Shown one piece after another: positions 1 to 47,108 of a stretch of DNA of 64,000 bases. Each line of letters starts with the position of its first letter. The stretch's first letter is position 1. Source of the DNA: Glandiceps talaboti (taxonomy: Eukaryota > Hemichordata > Enteropneusta > Spengelidae). Where the stretch lies: NCBI RefSeq assembly GCF_964340395.1, contig NC_135554.1, positions 27,523,092 through 27,587,091 of the forward strand, written 5' to 3'. Position numbers and translations under genes: made by a program. The notes beneath the pieces are model-generated. The model worked only from the letters and a program-made list of their open reading frames with translations. It had not been told where the DNA came from and searched no databases.

Positions 1-324
1 TGTCTTTTTGAACAAATTGTGGTGTTTTTTAGAAAGCTTTGTTACATCTACACATTACTAGTATCTCAGGCTGTGGTTTACAATTCTAGATAACCATGAT
101 TGTTGACGGAACATTTGGGTAAAAAAGAAGACACTTTATATGTGTAGTTATTAAATAATAACTCAAAACCTGTAGATTGACAGACTAAGACAAATCGGTA
201 TAAAAGTAACAACAACTCATATGGAAAATCAATTAAATACAATGCCTTTCCCCGTAAGTGACACACGTGTGGATGAAATATATGGAAAGGTTACTGGCGT
301 TCACTCTAGTAATATTTCAACCCC
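1..324. other. intergenic, nothing recognised
   Basis: AT-rich single-copy-looking sequence before the 7-bp tandem array. I see no coding similarity, splice-bounded exon or RNA gene here. Confidence 0.5.
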
Positions 325-1089
325 AGACCATAGACCATAGACCATAGACCACAGACCACAGACCACAGACCATAGACCACAGACCACAGACCATAGACCA
401 TAGACCATAGACCATAGACCACAGACCATAGACCATAGACCATAGACCACAGACCACAGACCATAGACCACAGACCACAGACCATAGACCACAGACCATA
501 GACCACAAACCACAGACCACAGACCATAGACCACAGACCACAGACCATAGACCACAGACCACAGACCATAGACCATAGACCATAGACCATAGACCACAGA
601 CCATAGACCATAGACCATAGACCACAAACCACAGACCATAGACCACAGACCACAGACCATAGACCACAGACCATAGACCACAGACCACAGACCACAGACC
701 ACAGACCATAGACCATAGACCACAGACCACAGACCACAGACCACAGACCATAGACCATAGACCATAGACCATAGACCACAGACCATAGACCATAGACCAC
801 AGACCACAGACCATAGACCATAGACCATAGACCACAGACCATAGACCACAGACCACAGACCATAGACCATAGACCATAGACCACAGACCATAGACCACAG
901 ACCATAGACCATAGACCATAGACCATAGACCACAGACCACAGACCATAGACCACAGACCACAGACCATAGACCACAGACCACAGACCATAGACCATAGAC
1001 CATAGACCATAGACCATAGACCACAGACCACAGACCACAGACCATAGACCATAGACCACAGACCATAGACCATAGACCATAGACCACAG
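325..1089. repeat. 7-bp minisatellite (AGACCAT / AGACCAC)
   Basis: About 109 head-to-tail copies of a 7-bp unit that occurs in two main forms differing by one T/C transition, with rare AAACCAC variants near 507 and 624. Seven is not a multiple of three, yet none of the unit phases makes a stop on the minus strand. All three minus frames therefore stay open for about 255-270 codons, giving meaningless MVYGLWS-type repeats. There is no sign of a real gene. Confidence 0.97.
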
Positions 1090-1473
1090 TAAACTGTTTC
1101 TGTGAGATTATACTATAAGATGGAGTATTTAGCAATGTTTCAAAGTCACAAATTTTTTTTCGAATTTTTAGTGAATATGGAATGTTGTAGGACCTCGATA
1201 ATCCATCGGTAAGAACGTTTCTACTTCATTAAGCCTAGGTATTTGTGGCTCTAAAAGAAATGTGTTGATGTAAGCTAATGCGTAGTATAATGCTGATATC
1301 TCCTCTAGCTATGTGGAATGTAAGTTATGGGAGACTTATTATTCTCAATACACGACACTAGGTTATTATGCTTTAACTTTAGTTGCGTCATATGGCTCTT
1401 ATTCATGCTTTGAATTAAAGTAAGTACATTGTAATGTAACACTCTCTTCCTCCTCCTTCTCCTCCACATTCTC
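1090..1473. other. intergenic, nothing recognised
   Basis: Unique AT-rich sequence between two repeat arrays. No supported gene or regulatory element seen. Confidence 0.5.
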
Positions 1474-1736
<263 letters not shown>

Positions 1737-4700
1737 TTTTAAGGAACATGTATTAATGTTCAAACCCCTGTTAGAACTACATACAAGTGAAAGTATGAGA
1801 TACTAGTACTCGTACTGATACAATAAAATAAAAATGTTATAAAACATTGCAATAACAGTACTGTATATGAATTTAACCTTAGTATGTCTGTGATCTCTGG
1901 TAAATCTTTTCTTGTGATAACAGTTAAATAATACAAACATTCCGAGGAAAAACTCTTGATTTCTCAATACATAAAGCTGTGGAATGCATATTGTTGAAAG
2001 GACGAAACAACCATACAGTCAGCCTCAGTTTACTACGTATGACCATAAACTATCCCCTCTTCTATCGCCTACGGTTAGTAATATCTGTTAGGTCGGTTCG
2101 CCCTAAACATTGTATCACAGTATACCACTGTATCCATACCACTGTATCTATACCACTGTGTTTGGTTTCACTAAGGTTACCCAATACACTGGTATGTTGC
2201 ATTGTATGGTGAATAGAGATTACATACATTGTCGGTACTGAACAGTTATATTGTAATCTTACAAAAACAAAACATCTACGTAAAACTACCGTCGTTGTCC
2301 TATAGGTAATACACGGTGACGTCATAACTATGGCGTTCTCCATTCATACTTGGCTAATTAGGTGATAAAACCATGTGACAAATCATGCTACGTTTAACAT
2401 TGAAATTCTTTTAACTTTTATAAATCAGAGATTCTAAATAAACAACTTACTTATAGTGCAAGCCCTTTCAATTGTTCTCGTACGGAACACTATTCTTGAG
2501 TGAAATATAGCGAACGTAATCTAGGTGTATTTTTATCAAAGAAACCCAAACGACATCATGAACATTAAATGATAGATGTACATTACAGAATGTAAGTTCT
2601 GTCATGTATAAACGTGGACTATATACGAATGACATAGCAACTGCTTGATGTTGTTTATTTTATCATCAAAGTGCAAAACCGTTTAAAAGTGTGTCATTGA
2701 TATTGTCCCATACTATATATAGAGCGTCCATAGGACAATGGACACACAACTCTGAAGGGAAAACCACGCCTGAAAACTAACTGATCATGATGACCTAAAA
2801 GTTGCCGTGTCTCTCCGTGTCAAGCGGTATTTGTGTTAGAGTAGGTTCGATGGTACCTGTGAAAGAACAAACAAAGTTCAAGTCATCATGTTGACATGAA
2901 CACATGACATCAAGGTATAATTAATGGTGATATTTACTACTGTATTACCGATCTACTTATATGCTATACTCTATCGCCTTGTTTCTAGTAGTGTGTTACA
3001 TTATATGTTTAGACTTTCAAATTGTCGGGGGAGGGGGGGGGGTGCGATGGATAGCCACGTCGTAGATTGTGATATTATTTTTACCAAACATTCTTGCGAA
3101 AACAGATGTGTTCAAGCTATATGCATTACATTTGTATTAATACATACAATTTGAACACATACGTTGTGTATGAACGCTGATAAAACTCGATGAAAACTTA
3201 ATAAGCCCAGCGTAAGCACTCGCAATTAAACGCACGCCTATGAAAAGCTCGCCACTGAGGGCGCACTACACTATTATTTCCACAAGCGCCAACATCATAT
3301 CATAGACAGTTCATGAAAAGACCCAACAGAATAATAATTGTAATGTTTTTTTTTCTAAACTGAGCTGTATATCAACTTATTCTATGATTGAAAAAATTGT
3401 ATGAGGGGTGAAAAACAAGTGAATAGTCATAGGTGAAATAGTTTGTCTCTCGACAACTTCATTTCTTTATTAAACGATATTTACTTTGTGTAACCAGGTA
3501 GCTTGTTGTTGTTTGCACTTCCTCAATAAGTTACGTGATCAATCGAAGTAATGAAGTGAAATTGAGTCATGACGAAGTGCTCTATTACGCATATGGATGA
3601 CACCTCTGTAAAGGTAGCACAGACTTCGAAGCTCCTTGTACGGAGAGCTACTTGAAGTATTCTATTCAATAAATCATGCTATTTAGTAGCTACATAAAAC
3701 AAGACAGAACCTTTTCAAGTTTAAACGATTTCATCAAAAGTAATATAAAAGGACATGTGTCAGCTTTGAACATCTTTGTGTTAGTTTTATATTTGAAGAA
3801 TGGCACATGTTATTGTATTTACTGGAACACGTTTTATCACGACAGTCAATGTAACCATGAGATACAAGTATGTAACATAGCCATAGCAGTTACGCACACC
3901 AAATGAATGCATGACATACGTTTCTGAGTACAAAATTGGTTTTGACATAACCGTTAAAGTTGTAGAATAAAGTCATGCTAAATTTTACTCTTTTTAAAAA
4001 AAATGTATTAACCATCCAACAGGCATTGCCCAATAACAGGAGGAAAGTTCAGTGTTAATGCAGGAGGTAACCGGAGTACGTACCCGGGGAAAACATGCGT
4101 TGTTCGGTAGAGTCAAACTGAACGACACTCTTCTTACTTACAGCGTGGTAAATTTAATCAAACTCAGCCGATACCAGGCGGGTTCGAACCCAGGCTGCAG
4201 AGACTTAATACAGTATGGCCATATTGGAATCTAATTTTGACCCCGTCTCCATACAAAAGATTTAACGTTGACCCTGACTTATTTTTCTAGATTTTATCAT
4301 TCCGCAATTATACAAGTCAAAGCACATATTTCTGCCGGCGGTGCCGTAAAGAGGCCTATGTAGTTGGATTTTATCTGAGAGTGGGGTTGTGTATTTTATA
4401 TTTATGAAGCCTATTACATTAAAATGCTTACAGTCTAAATATCGTAATGGTATTTAAGTAAAACATTTGTCATAAGACCTTGATTCAAAGTGCCATCATT
4501 AGTAATAGGAAGAAATCTAAATTGCTTATTCAGTGTAATGCAGTTAAGTGGAATGTAAAATTAAATTCACCTTCAAATTTGTGGGCGAGGTCACTGCTCC
4601 CCTTCGTGAGTTCAAAAGTATCAGAGTCAATGGCCGAGAGGTGTTCATCTATCTCGTGCACCGATTGTAGTATTGATAACCTCAAATTAATTAATATTGG

Positions 4701-5029
4701 TTAAGATCGGTATTACCCAGCATGCAATTATGAATCAATAGAAGTTATTGACGAAAAAGATTTTTTTCTCTCGCTTCTGAGTGGTACAGGAGACTAAAGT
4801 GAACGTGTTAGAGTAGTTTTCTTGTCACACACAAAAAAACAACACTTTTCCCCACTCTTTCATGAGTGTGTTTTTTTATACGGGTACAGTCAAAACGAGT
4901 TAATGGTTTTAATTCATATCATTATTTACTTACATGGATATTTCCAAGCTAATTTAAGTATAGATGTCTCTCATTGAACACTGCTTGAAATAAGTGTATA
5001 ACTATTTGTCATTTCATTACTGTTTTCCG
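1737..5029. other. intergenic, no gene recognised
   Basis: AT-rich sequence with only short open frames and no exon I can support. A poly-G run lies near 3028-3042. A palindromic tRNA B-box-like string lies near 4179-4190 without the rest of a tRNA. A minus-strand reading at about 4530-4700 looks mildly protein-like but matches nothing I know. Confidence 0.5.
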
Positions 5030-5140
5030 TTTACATACAAGTACACAATTACGGCTTGTCACTGCTTTCTACACACATTTACGGCCTTGTCACTGCTTTC
5101 TGCATACAAATACACATTTACGGCCTTGTCGCTGCTTTTG
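5030..5140. repeat. three-copy tandem repeat, about 37-40 bp
   Basis: Three imperfect copies of a unit containing ACAATTACGGCTTGTCACTG-like sequence (5044 on, 5078 on, 5113 on). Function unknown. Confidence 0.75.
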
Positions 5141-5568
5141 ACATTCACCATTCTCCTATGAGTATGAGACTAGTTAAGAAGCATTCATATAACATGTAGG
5201 GTCTAGACTCTCTAACAGTCCTTCATCATTACATCGCTAAAACGGCTGTTTTGTATGGACCAATATCTACAGCATTACTCGAATATCCTTGTACTGTGGG
5301 CCCTCGAGGCCTCGTCGAGTCGACTACATAGGGCTAATCATTTGTTGACCTGTTACTTCGCTGATCCGTGTTACTGCGATGTCTTGGGTCAACAGTACAA
5401 GAATATTCTAGTACAATTATGTGGTAGATATCGGTACATACAACACAGCTAATAGCGATGCTCACGAGACTGGTGAGAGAGTCTAAGAAGGATCATAACA
5501 CTGTATTCACTCATCAATTTGTGAAATGGGTATTCTCCATTATTTGGAGGGGTGGACAGGCGCTATTA

Positions 5569-5621
5569 TTTCATTTGTGAGTTGAACAAAATCTCTTCTT
5601 TGGTTCAACTCACAAATGAAA
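5569..5621. repeat. perfect 19-bp inverted repeat, 15-nt loop
   Basis: Arms 5569-5587 and 5603-5621 are perfect reverse complements around a 15-nt loop. It could be the core of a small foldback element; no flanking duplication was identified. Confidence 0.85.
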
Positions 5622-7446
<1,825 letters not shown>

Positions 7447-7740
7447 CATTTATGATATGATAGCTGAAAAAGTGTAGTAGCATATGTACATAGGGACATA
7501 TTACATGTAAAAGTGCGCCACTAACGTCAACTGTGATATAATGGGGCTTCACTTGTATCCAGGCAACAGATACGTTATTCATCGCCACTGTCGGGAACGC
7601 CGTTTCCAGAAACCTTACCTTCTTAGCATGTATGCATATTACTTAGAATAGGTACAGCTGAACAGAGTGTAAAGAATGTGTTCCGACAAAACAAGAAAAA
7701 AGATATTCTGTAAATTACCGTACGAGGAGTATAGCAGGAG

Positions 7741-7773
7741 CGGAAGTCACTCTATGCATTGTGGGTAATGTAG
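7741..7773 (+). promoter_or_regulatory. probable core promoter motifs of the kinesin-13 gene
   Basis: Seen: a GCGGAAGT ETS-type core at about 7740-7747, followed 8 bp later by TGCATTGTGGGTAATGTAG at 7755-7773. The second string resembles the ZNF143/Staf element TGCATxxTGGGAxxTGTAG. Both types of site are known in TATA-less housekeeping promoters, and this pair lies about 190 bp upstream of the kinesin start codon. The transcription start is not visible, so the assignment is inference. Confidence 0.4.
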
Positions 7774-7959
7774 ACCGGTTTTGTAAACACGCATGTGCAG
7801 TAACTTTATTCAAATTTTTCAACGAAATTTTCTTGGACAACGATTCTCACCAATTTTTGTTGAATCCTTATAGTTTAGTTACATTTAACCCAAACCACCG
7901 AGGAACCTAGGAGTCGTGATATTCGTTTAATGCACCAATAGATTTTGGAAACTATAAAA

Positions 7960-40692
<32,733 letters not shown>

Positions 40693-41564
40693 AACCTACA
40701 AAGGACAGAAATGAAATGAAGCAAGGAGTGATGTCCTCATCAAATTTACAATATCATTAAAATATTTACCCTTCTTTTAGACATTACTTTTTTGTTATTA
40801 TTATTTTGTTGATATCGTTATCTCCTAAGTAACTGGGATGTTTGATTTGCATATAAATCTGCTCCTAATATATTATTTGCTGTTGTTGAATGACTGCTTC
40901 TTTCTCTAACAAATAACAGCCAAATCTAGACTGCAATGAATCCCAACATCTTGGTATACTGTATAATAATAATTAAAAAAAATACAACCAATTCTGTCTC
41001 ACATTGTGAACAGAATTTCAAAAGACAAAAGTATATGTTCTATTTAAGGACCATTTTGCAAGCTGACTGATATTAATATTAATAAGACTAAACCCGACTC
41101 TGTCAGGACTTTTGATGGTTATACTGGCCAACATGATATTGTTAGATATATTGCCTGCCTTTGATTTGCCAGTATCGAAAACACTGAATCAAATTTTTAC
41201 AAAGTTGTGCTTATTTTATTGACTACTGCAGTTGTTTTGTACATTTATTGTTTTCACCTTCAAGCTTGATACAGACTAATGTTTAGTTCATGTTGTGACA
41301 GAAAGTGTTGAGTTATTCTGACTTTGGTTCTATTTTGTTCTTAAAAATGCTGTTTTCATAATGAACAAAATTATTACTAATTGTCCCACCTCATTCTCTC
41401 ATTACAAGAAAATACAACTAGATGTTCGCATAATTTAGGAGGTGCTAATTTTGTCTGTAGGTACATTTTCAATTCAAGTCTCCAGGAAAGTACGACCAAT
41501 ATTCAGTCTTTGTATGGTTTCTGGCAAAATGATCTGTGTTATTGATTCCTTCAGCATGTAAAAT

Positions 41565-41680
41565 AGCACCCTCTAGTGGTGAATTAGAGTTCTGATATAG
41601 CACCCTGTGATGGTGATGTATAAATACCGCCCCCTAATGGTGAATTGGTGTTGACAAATGAATAGCACCATCTGGTGGTT
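41565..41680. promoter_or_regulatory. cluster of four CTCF-core-like motifs
   Basis: AGCACCCTCTAGTGGT (41565-41580), AGCACCCTGTGATGGT (41599-41614), TACCGCCCCCTAATGGT (41625-41641) and AGCACCATCTGGTGGT (41664-41679). All point the same way and resemble GCGCCCCCTxGTGG. They sit in an imperfect 26-39-bp tandem arrangement. Binding is not shown. Confidence 0.35.
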
Positions 41681-41798
41681 GATACAAGCTCCCAAACATC
41701 GCTGATATGGACATTGCTGCTGTCAATGGCAGCTGCATTTGCCATATCACGGAGTGTATGTCATATGTTCGCAACTGTTTGATGTGTATATTGTGACA

Positions 41799-41804
41799 AA
41801 TAAA
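41799..41804 (+). terminator. candidate poly(A) signal AATAAA (proximal)
   Basis: AATAAA followed by TTTCATGGGGGTTGATG, about 1.1 kb after the stop codon. Confidence 0.4.
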
Positions 41805-42276
41805 TTTCATGGGGGTTGATGATAATTAAATTTATCAATAGTATACATTGACTCAGTTCTGAAATATATCCTGTTACAATTGCACCAAAGTCTAGTACAG
41901 TGTATATGTACAATGTAGTCATTGTATGTCAACCATGTGACCAACATTCCTGTACATACTCTGCCAACATTTGCTGCATTGATTCCGGAAAGTACATCTG
42001 TGTGATCATAACTACATTGTCATAGTAGATGGTGCTGTTCATTGGGTCAAGAATATTACTTCTTGTAGGAAAAACTTGCCACAAGAGGTTGCTATTTAAT
42101 GGAAAAAAATCATGCACTGTATATACAACAGAGATGTGTACACTTTTATACAAACTGCAGAGTGGTCTTTGTTATTATGTAAATAGCGATTTTTGTTTTT
42201 GTAATGTTTGATCCATGGTATACTTGTTATGCGATGATAAGACATATTCCAACCTCAGTGAGGTTGTGTGCTTGTA

Positions 42277-42319
<43 letters not shown>

Positions 42320-42320
42320 T
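42277..42320. repeat. (TAG)n microsatellite
   Basis: About 14 TAG/GTA units downstream of the kinesin stop codon. Confidence 0.95.
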
Positions 42321-44098
42321 TGTAGATGGTTGAAATAGTGTAAAAAATAACAAAACTACCAAAATATATATATAATAGAGATTAATGTATACTGTGTAGC
42401 TAAGCTTTCATAGTTTTATTTTGTCAGTGTGACTCACAATTTTTAGCTTGGTCTGTGTGATACAACTTGTCAGTCATCATATTATGGTGTGAAGTGAAAC
42501 AGACATGAAGTGTTGACCAGCATGGTTTTATAGACTACAACCTGCAAAAAAAAAAAAAAAAATGCCGATGCATTTACTTGAATGAAGTGAGAAAAGGAAA
42601 GATTTCATGCAAAGACAACATTAGGTAAAAACAACAATAAAACTGATGCCAAAACAAAAGTGGATGCCTCTGATATGTAGGTTTAGTTAATGCTTTTATC
42701 AGATTGTTTTATGTCTGTAGTAGAAGTTATAACATAACAGTTATACTCAATGTTAATGTGTAATATTCTATCAGTAAATGGCATCATGGGATCTGTGCTC
42801 CTGTGGTGTTTATACTTTGATAAATTACTGACATTAATTACATTGTATGTCTTTACATGAAACTTGTCTCATTCCTGCTTACCTCATGCCAAGCAAACAT
42901 ACCAGGTTTTTAGCAAGTTGTACGTTTTGCTATACCCAAGAAACTAAAGTTTGTGGTACAAGAATGATGAAATTGTTTTATCATTACAACTACTTGCAAG
43001 ACTGAATAAGATTTGACCCAACAGCAATATAGAACAGTGGACTGACTTTACAAAACATACACATTTTCATCAATGCTGGGGAGACAGGATTAGGTGTAGG
43101 AATAATGGTAGACTCCCTAACATACTTAAGATTATACTGTTGTGTGTCTCCAACCACAAGCGTCCACATTTCTACAGTTACCCCATACAAACCCATTGTA
43201 GGTATTAAATCAAATGAAAATGATAGTCAAGTAAGGGAAAGTAGGGTAAAGAGCATGGCCAGATTGATATTACAATGGTCGAAGTTTTATCCAGTGTGTC
43301 ATTGTCACCATGTGATAAAGACTATTGCACAAGTATTACATGTACTGCTACAAACTTTGATTTCATTGTTTAGCAGAAACTGAATACTACACAGTTAAAT
43401 TTTTATTATTGTCTGTAGATTAGCACTGCATAGAGATAGTTAATTCACTAAAATAAGTATCATTATCAGTTTAGTATTACATTCACTGCTGCCATGACCC
43501 GACCCGGCCTGATTGATGTCATGTGATTCAAATTCACCAATCAGATTACTTCTTTTGCAATATGTAAATCACTGATGATACATCTTTAATTTTCACCATG
43601 TCACAACAGTTTTGATAGTTTTGTGTCTTGTTTTAGCTGTACACTTGTATGTTGTAGATTTCCTATCGAATGATGAACAAGCAGTGCCTTTGCAATAACA
43701 CTTTGCCCATTGTCGTTTCAGGGTTTTTTGCATGAAATTTTTTGTACAAAACAAAGTCAATTTGACTGTACAAATTAAGGACAACAGATAGATTGATATA
43801 TTCATGCGACATGCAGATAGACTATTGATAACTTGACCTTGTCTTGTTACATGCATGGCATCAAATTGTAAAACTTGTATATCGGTTACTATGACAACTG
43901 TAGTCTCCCTAGCAACAGAGGTAATGAATTGTGATAGAGTAAAAAAAACATACTGCACAAAAGTTCTGAAATTATATCGTGATTTATAACATGTCTATGA
44001 TCTTGAATACTAAATAATGTACAGTCTTTACTGTACACTTGTCTTTTGTATATATTATTTCCTATGAAACGTTTATTGTCATATTGTTTGTATTTTAG

Positions 44099-44288
44099 CC
44101 GATTTCGGCAGTTCTTGTACAGAGCACATCAATGGCTGGTTTCAGTAGTACTTGTACAGAGCACACTAATGGCCAGTTTCGACAGTGTTCTTACAGAGTG
44201 CATCAGTGGCTGATTTTGGCAGTACTCAACTCGTACAGAGCACATCAGTGGCTGATTTCAGTAGTACTTGCAGAGTACATCAGTGGCC
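44099..44288. repeat. about 40-bp tandem repeat, five copies
   Basis: Diverged units of AGTACTTGTACAGAGCACAT and CAGTGGCTGATTTC type. Confidence 0.9.
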
Positions 44289-44642
44289 ATTCACAATGTG
44301 TATGTGCAGTGGGACTTGTGTAAAAGTTAATATAAATGTTTTGTCATTTGTAATAAGATACTTAAATCTGCAAAATATTCACCCCCCCCCCCCCAAGAAA
44401 GAATGCTTCCAATAGTTGATTAATTCGTATTGTTTGCATATATATAATTTGCATATTCATCCATTTGCATCTGTTACATTTTCTATGCTTAAATTATGAA
44501 ATAACTTTGTGCACATATAAAATGTATATTTTGAAGAAGCCTGTCTCCTTATAGTTTTCTTGCTTTCATTTCTTGTCTTTTTTTGTAGCTTTAAATCACT
44601 TATTGTGAATTTGTTTTGTTGACTTCAGCTTTTGCCATAGAA

Positions 44643-44648
44643 AATAAA
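44643..44648 (+). terminator. candidate poly(A) signal AATAAA (distal)
   Basis: AATAAA in GAAAATAAAGAGACTGACGTG, followed by a TG/T-rich stretch (TAGTGTGTATTTGTCTTTC), as expected for a cleavage site. About 3.95 kb after the stop codon. Confidence 0.45.
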
Positions 44649-44665
44649 GAGACTGACGTGTGAAT

Positions 44666-46949
44666 ATTTATAGTGTGTATTTGTCTTTCATTCTAGTTCA
44701 AATTTTGAATTGAATTGAATTGGTTAAACCTATAAGTACAATGTGTAGTAACGTGACAGAACCCCCTGGCATTGTAAGTACCTGTGTGATATACTAGTAC
44801 TACAGGTATGCAATAATAAGACAGCACTGTGACTTGTGTGTGATATACTACAGGTATGCAATTATAAGACAGCACTGTGACTTAATTGTGTGTGATATAC
44901 TACAGGTATGCAATTATAAGACAGCACTGTGACTTAATTGTGTGATATACTACAGGTATGCAATAATAAGACAGCACTGTGACTTAATTGCGTGTGATAT
45001 ACTACAGGTATGCAATTATAAGACAACACTGTGACTTAATTGTGTGATATACTACAGGTATGCAATTATAAGACAGCACTGTGACTTAATTGTGTGTGAT
45101 ATACTACAGGTATGCAATTATAAGACAGCACTGTGACTTAATTGTGTGATATACTACAGGTATGCAATAATAAGACAGCATCGTGACTTAATTGTGTGTG
45201 ATATACTACAGGTATGCAATTATAAGACAGCACTGTGACTTAATTGTGTGATATACTACAGGTATGCAATTATAAGATTGCATTGTGACTTAATTGTGTG
45301 TGAGCTGCCAAAATGTTGCTATAGTCCTGAATGATATTATTCAATTGTACACACCTTAATTCAACTAGTAATAAATAACTCACTTCTCGTCAAGAGTTAA
45401 AATTCTTATAAGTTGAAATGAAAGATAAGGTAAAAAAGTAATTACTGTCTAGTGAGGCAAAAAACAACAATTGTTTCTGGTCAGTGCACGCATCACTTAA
45501 ATACCCTCACATTGGTCCCTTTTTTATGCTTGTCCAGTCCATACAGTCTGCAGTCCGTGGAGAAATAATAATAACCCCTACTTTAGTGAAGACAACTGTA
45601 GAGCCAATCAACAAGCAAATGACATCTGCTCCACATACACACTTGCTCTAAAGTAGTAAATAAAAAGAACAGTAACTGCCATAAATAGACTGAGCGACAG
45701 GTTTCTTTAGAATTAAAAAAAAATCCGCGTCGTCGAATCATTTTAAACAGACTCCAATTTTTTTTTTGGCGCAAGGTTTGGCCTTCTCTTCTCGAACCAC
45801 TACATGAAAACGCAGTGTGAAAGAAAAATGTCACTATATGTTGAGGGCGCTATTCACCTCGATACCCATGGAGGATGCACATGATGTATAAATGAATGTG
45901 TTACTAAAATTGTAAATACACGGAATTACCAGTGGAAGGTAAACTTTTTAAACCTAGATATAAATGTATAATTGATGCATCGTCAGAATTTACATGGATA
46001 TGTAGTATTGCAGATGTTAATATTCCATTTATGAACAGTAGCATCATGCAAATGGAAAAGATTCGAACTACACAAACCTCTTGCAATGAGCAGATATGTA
46101 GTTGGAAGCCTTCGATTATTGTCGACGGGAAAGAGCACACACTTATTGTTTACTTTTTTACTTGCTAGATATTTTTTTTTTGTGTGGTTAAAAAATTCAA
46201 CCCATTTCATTGTCTTTCATAAAACGAATGGAGGTTATTGTTGATGTCGCTTTTTTCTACTCTGGAATGCAGAGTCTGAGTGCGAAGTAAGATTTAAAAA
46301 TATTCAAAATACGTGTGATATTGTTTAAAATGTAATCATCTAGAAACAACACTGCATAAAGTCGAGATGCTACAAATCATTGTGACAATTGTTCTTGCTG
46401 GCATATTAACTTGTCAACTCACTTCCTTAGAAAATTGTTAACGAAAACAGGACAAACTCAAGACAAACTAGAGATTTTACAACTCATTCATATATTAGCC
46501 GAATAATGCGTGTGGTTGATTATTTTCCATACTAGACGATTTGTTTGATAATGACAGTATTGAGGATTACATTTACATTAGGGTGGGGATGGGGGTGGGG
46601 GATGGAGTAATAAGCTTTATTCACCATCTGTGGTCTGGCAGGGTCTAAGGGACGCCCTCATTTCCGAACCGTCCAATTTCGTACGCCCGCCTGATAAAAA
46701 AACGATTTTTTACAGTTATAACTGGTAGTCGATGGTGGCGTCCTTTATGTTAGCCTTTGGACGTACGAGTGCTTCATCACCAAATGCGCAACGATTTAAG
46801 ATTCATGATTGTTTACTGCTTGTAAATATATTAAAAGAATAGACTAAGCCACCGTTCATTTAGATTTAATTCCGTGAAACTCATCCGTTTCTTCATATCT
46901 AGAGACCAATAGGTACAAGTTGTGGCACCCCCGGAACGACTGAAGCAAC
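44666..46949. other. intergenic between kinesin-13 and the M3 peptidase
   Basis: Contains the dimeric 48/50-bp array at 44779-45303. From about 46570 the sequence has more CpG and a poly-G-rich run (46580-46602), as expected close to a promoter, but no TATA box is evident. No gene was recognised; the minus-strand frames at 45583-45834 and 45904-46210 are not supported. Confidence 0.6.
44779..45303. repeat. dimeric minisatellite, alternating 48/50-bp monomers
   Basis: Monomers of GATATACTACAGGTATGCAA, TTATAAGACAGCACTGTGAC and TTAATTGTG(TG)TG. Copies with GTGTGTG and with GTGTG alternate strictly through the array, so the true repeat is a dimer of about 98 bp. Confidence 0.93.
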
Positions 46950-47108
46950 ATGGCTGAAGGTAACTTGCATCTGAATCGTCTTCGGTGGGATTTGACTCCA
47001 GAAACTATAAAAACTCGAACTGGAGAGCTAATTACTAAAGCTAAAGTCGTGTATGATGTAGTGGGATCTCTCAGCAAAGACGAAGTGACGCTCGAAAATA
47101 CATTAAAG
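46950..47108 (+). CDS. THOP1: thimet oligopeptidase / neurolysin, first coding exon
   Basis: ATG at 46950 in AACATGG context opens 53 codons ending exactly at a GTAAGC donor (47109), phase 0. Residues 9-53 (NRLRWDLTPETIKTRTGELI, then AKVVYDVVG and ENTLK) match the N-terminus of vertebrate thimet oligopeptidase (LRWDLSAQQIEERTRELI, VYDQVG, ESTLK). Known for the family: M3 zinc metallopeptidases of about 690 residues with an HEFGH zinc site, cleaving short peptides such as neuropeptides and proteasome products in cytosol or mitochondria. The catalytic part lies beyond this window. The exon cannot tell THOP1 from NLN; the invertebrate gene may be ancestral to both. Confidence 0.82.

Larger units (their letters stand above)
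40693..44665 (+). other. kinesin-13 3' UTR and downstream sequence
   Basis: No coding exon seen. The nearer candidate poly(A) signal is at 41799 and a stronger-looking one is at 44643, so the 3' UTR is about 1.1 or 4 kb. Contains CTCF-core-like motifs (41565-41680), (TAG)n (42277-42320), a poly-A run at 42547-42562 and a 40-bp array (44099-44288). Confidence 0.6.

Noticed and set aside
301-1135. Three overlapping minus-strand frames of about 255-272 codons (MVYGLWS repeats)
   Set aside because: They are one 7-bp tandem repeat read in three phases; no unique sequence, no splice context.
4170-4200. Possible tRNA gene (GGGTTCGAACCC B box)
   Set aside because: No A box at the right distance and no acceptor or anticodon stems; perhaps a SINE scrap.
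4530-4700. Minus-strand peptide of about 55 codons (VHEIDEHLSAIDSDTFELTK region)
   Set aside because: Looks protein-like by composition but matches no family I know and lacks clear splice borders or a start.
45583-45834. Minus-strand 83-codon frame near the M3 peptidase promoter
   Set aside because: Low-complexity Phe/Leu/Arg content, no recognisable domain, no conserved start context.
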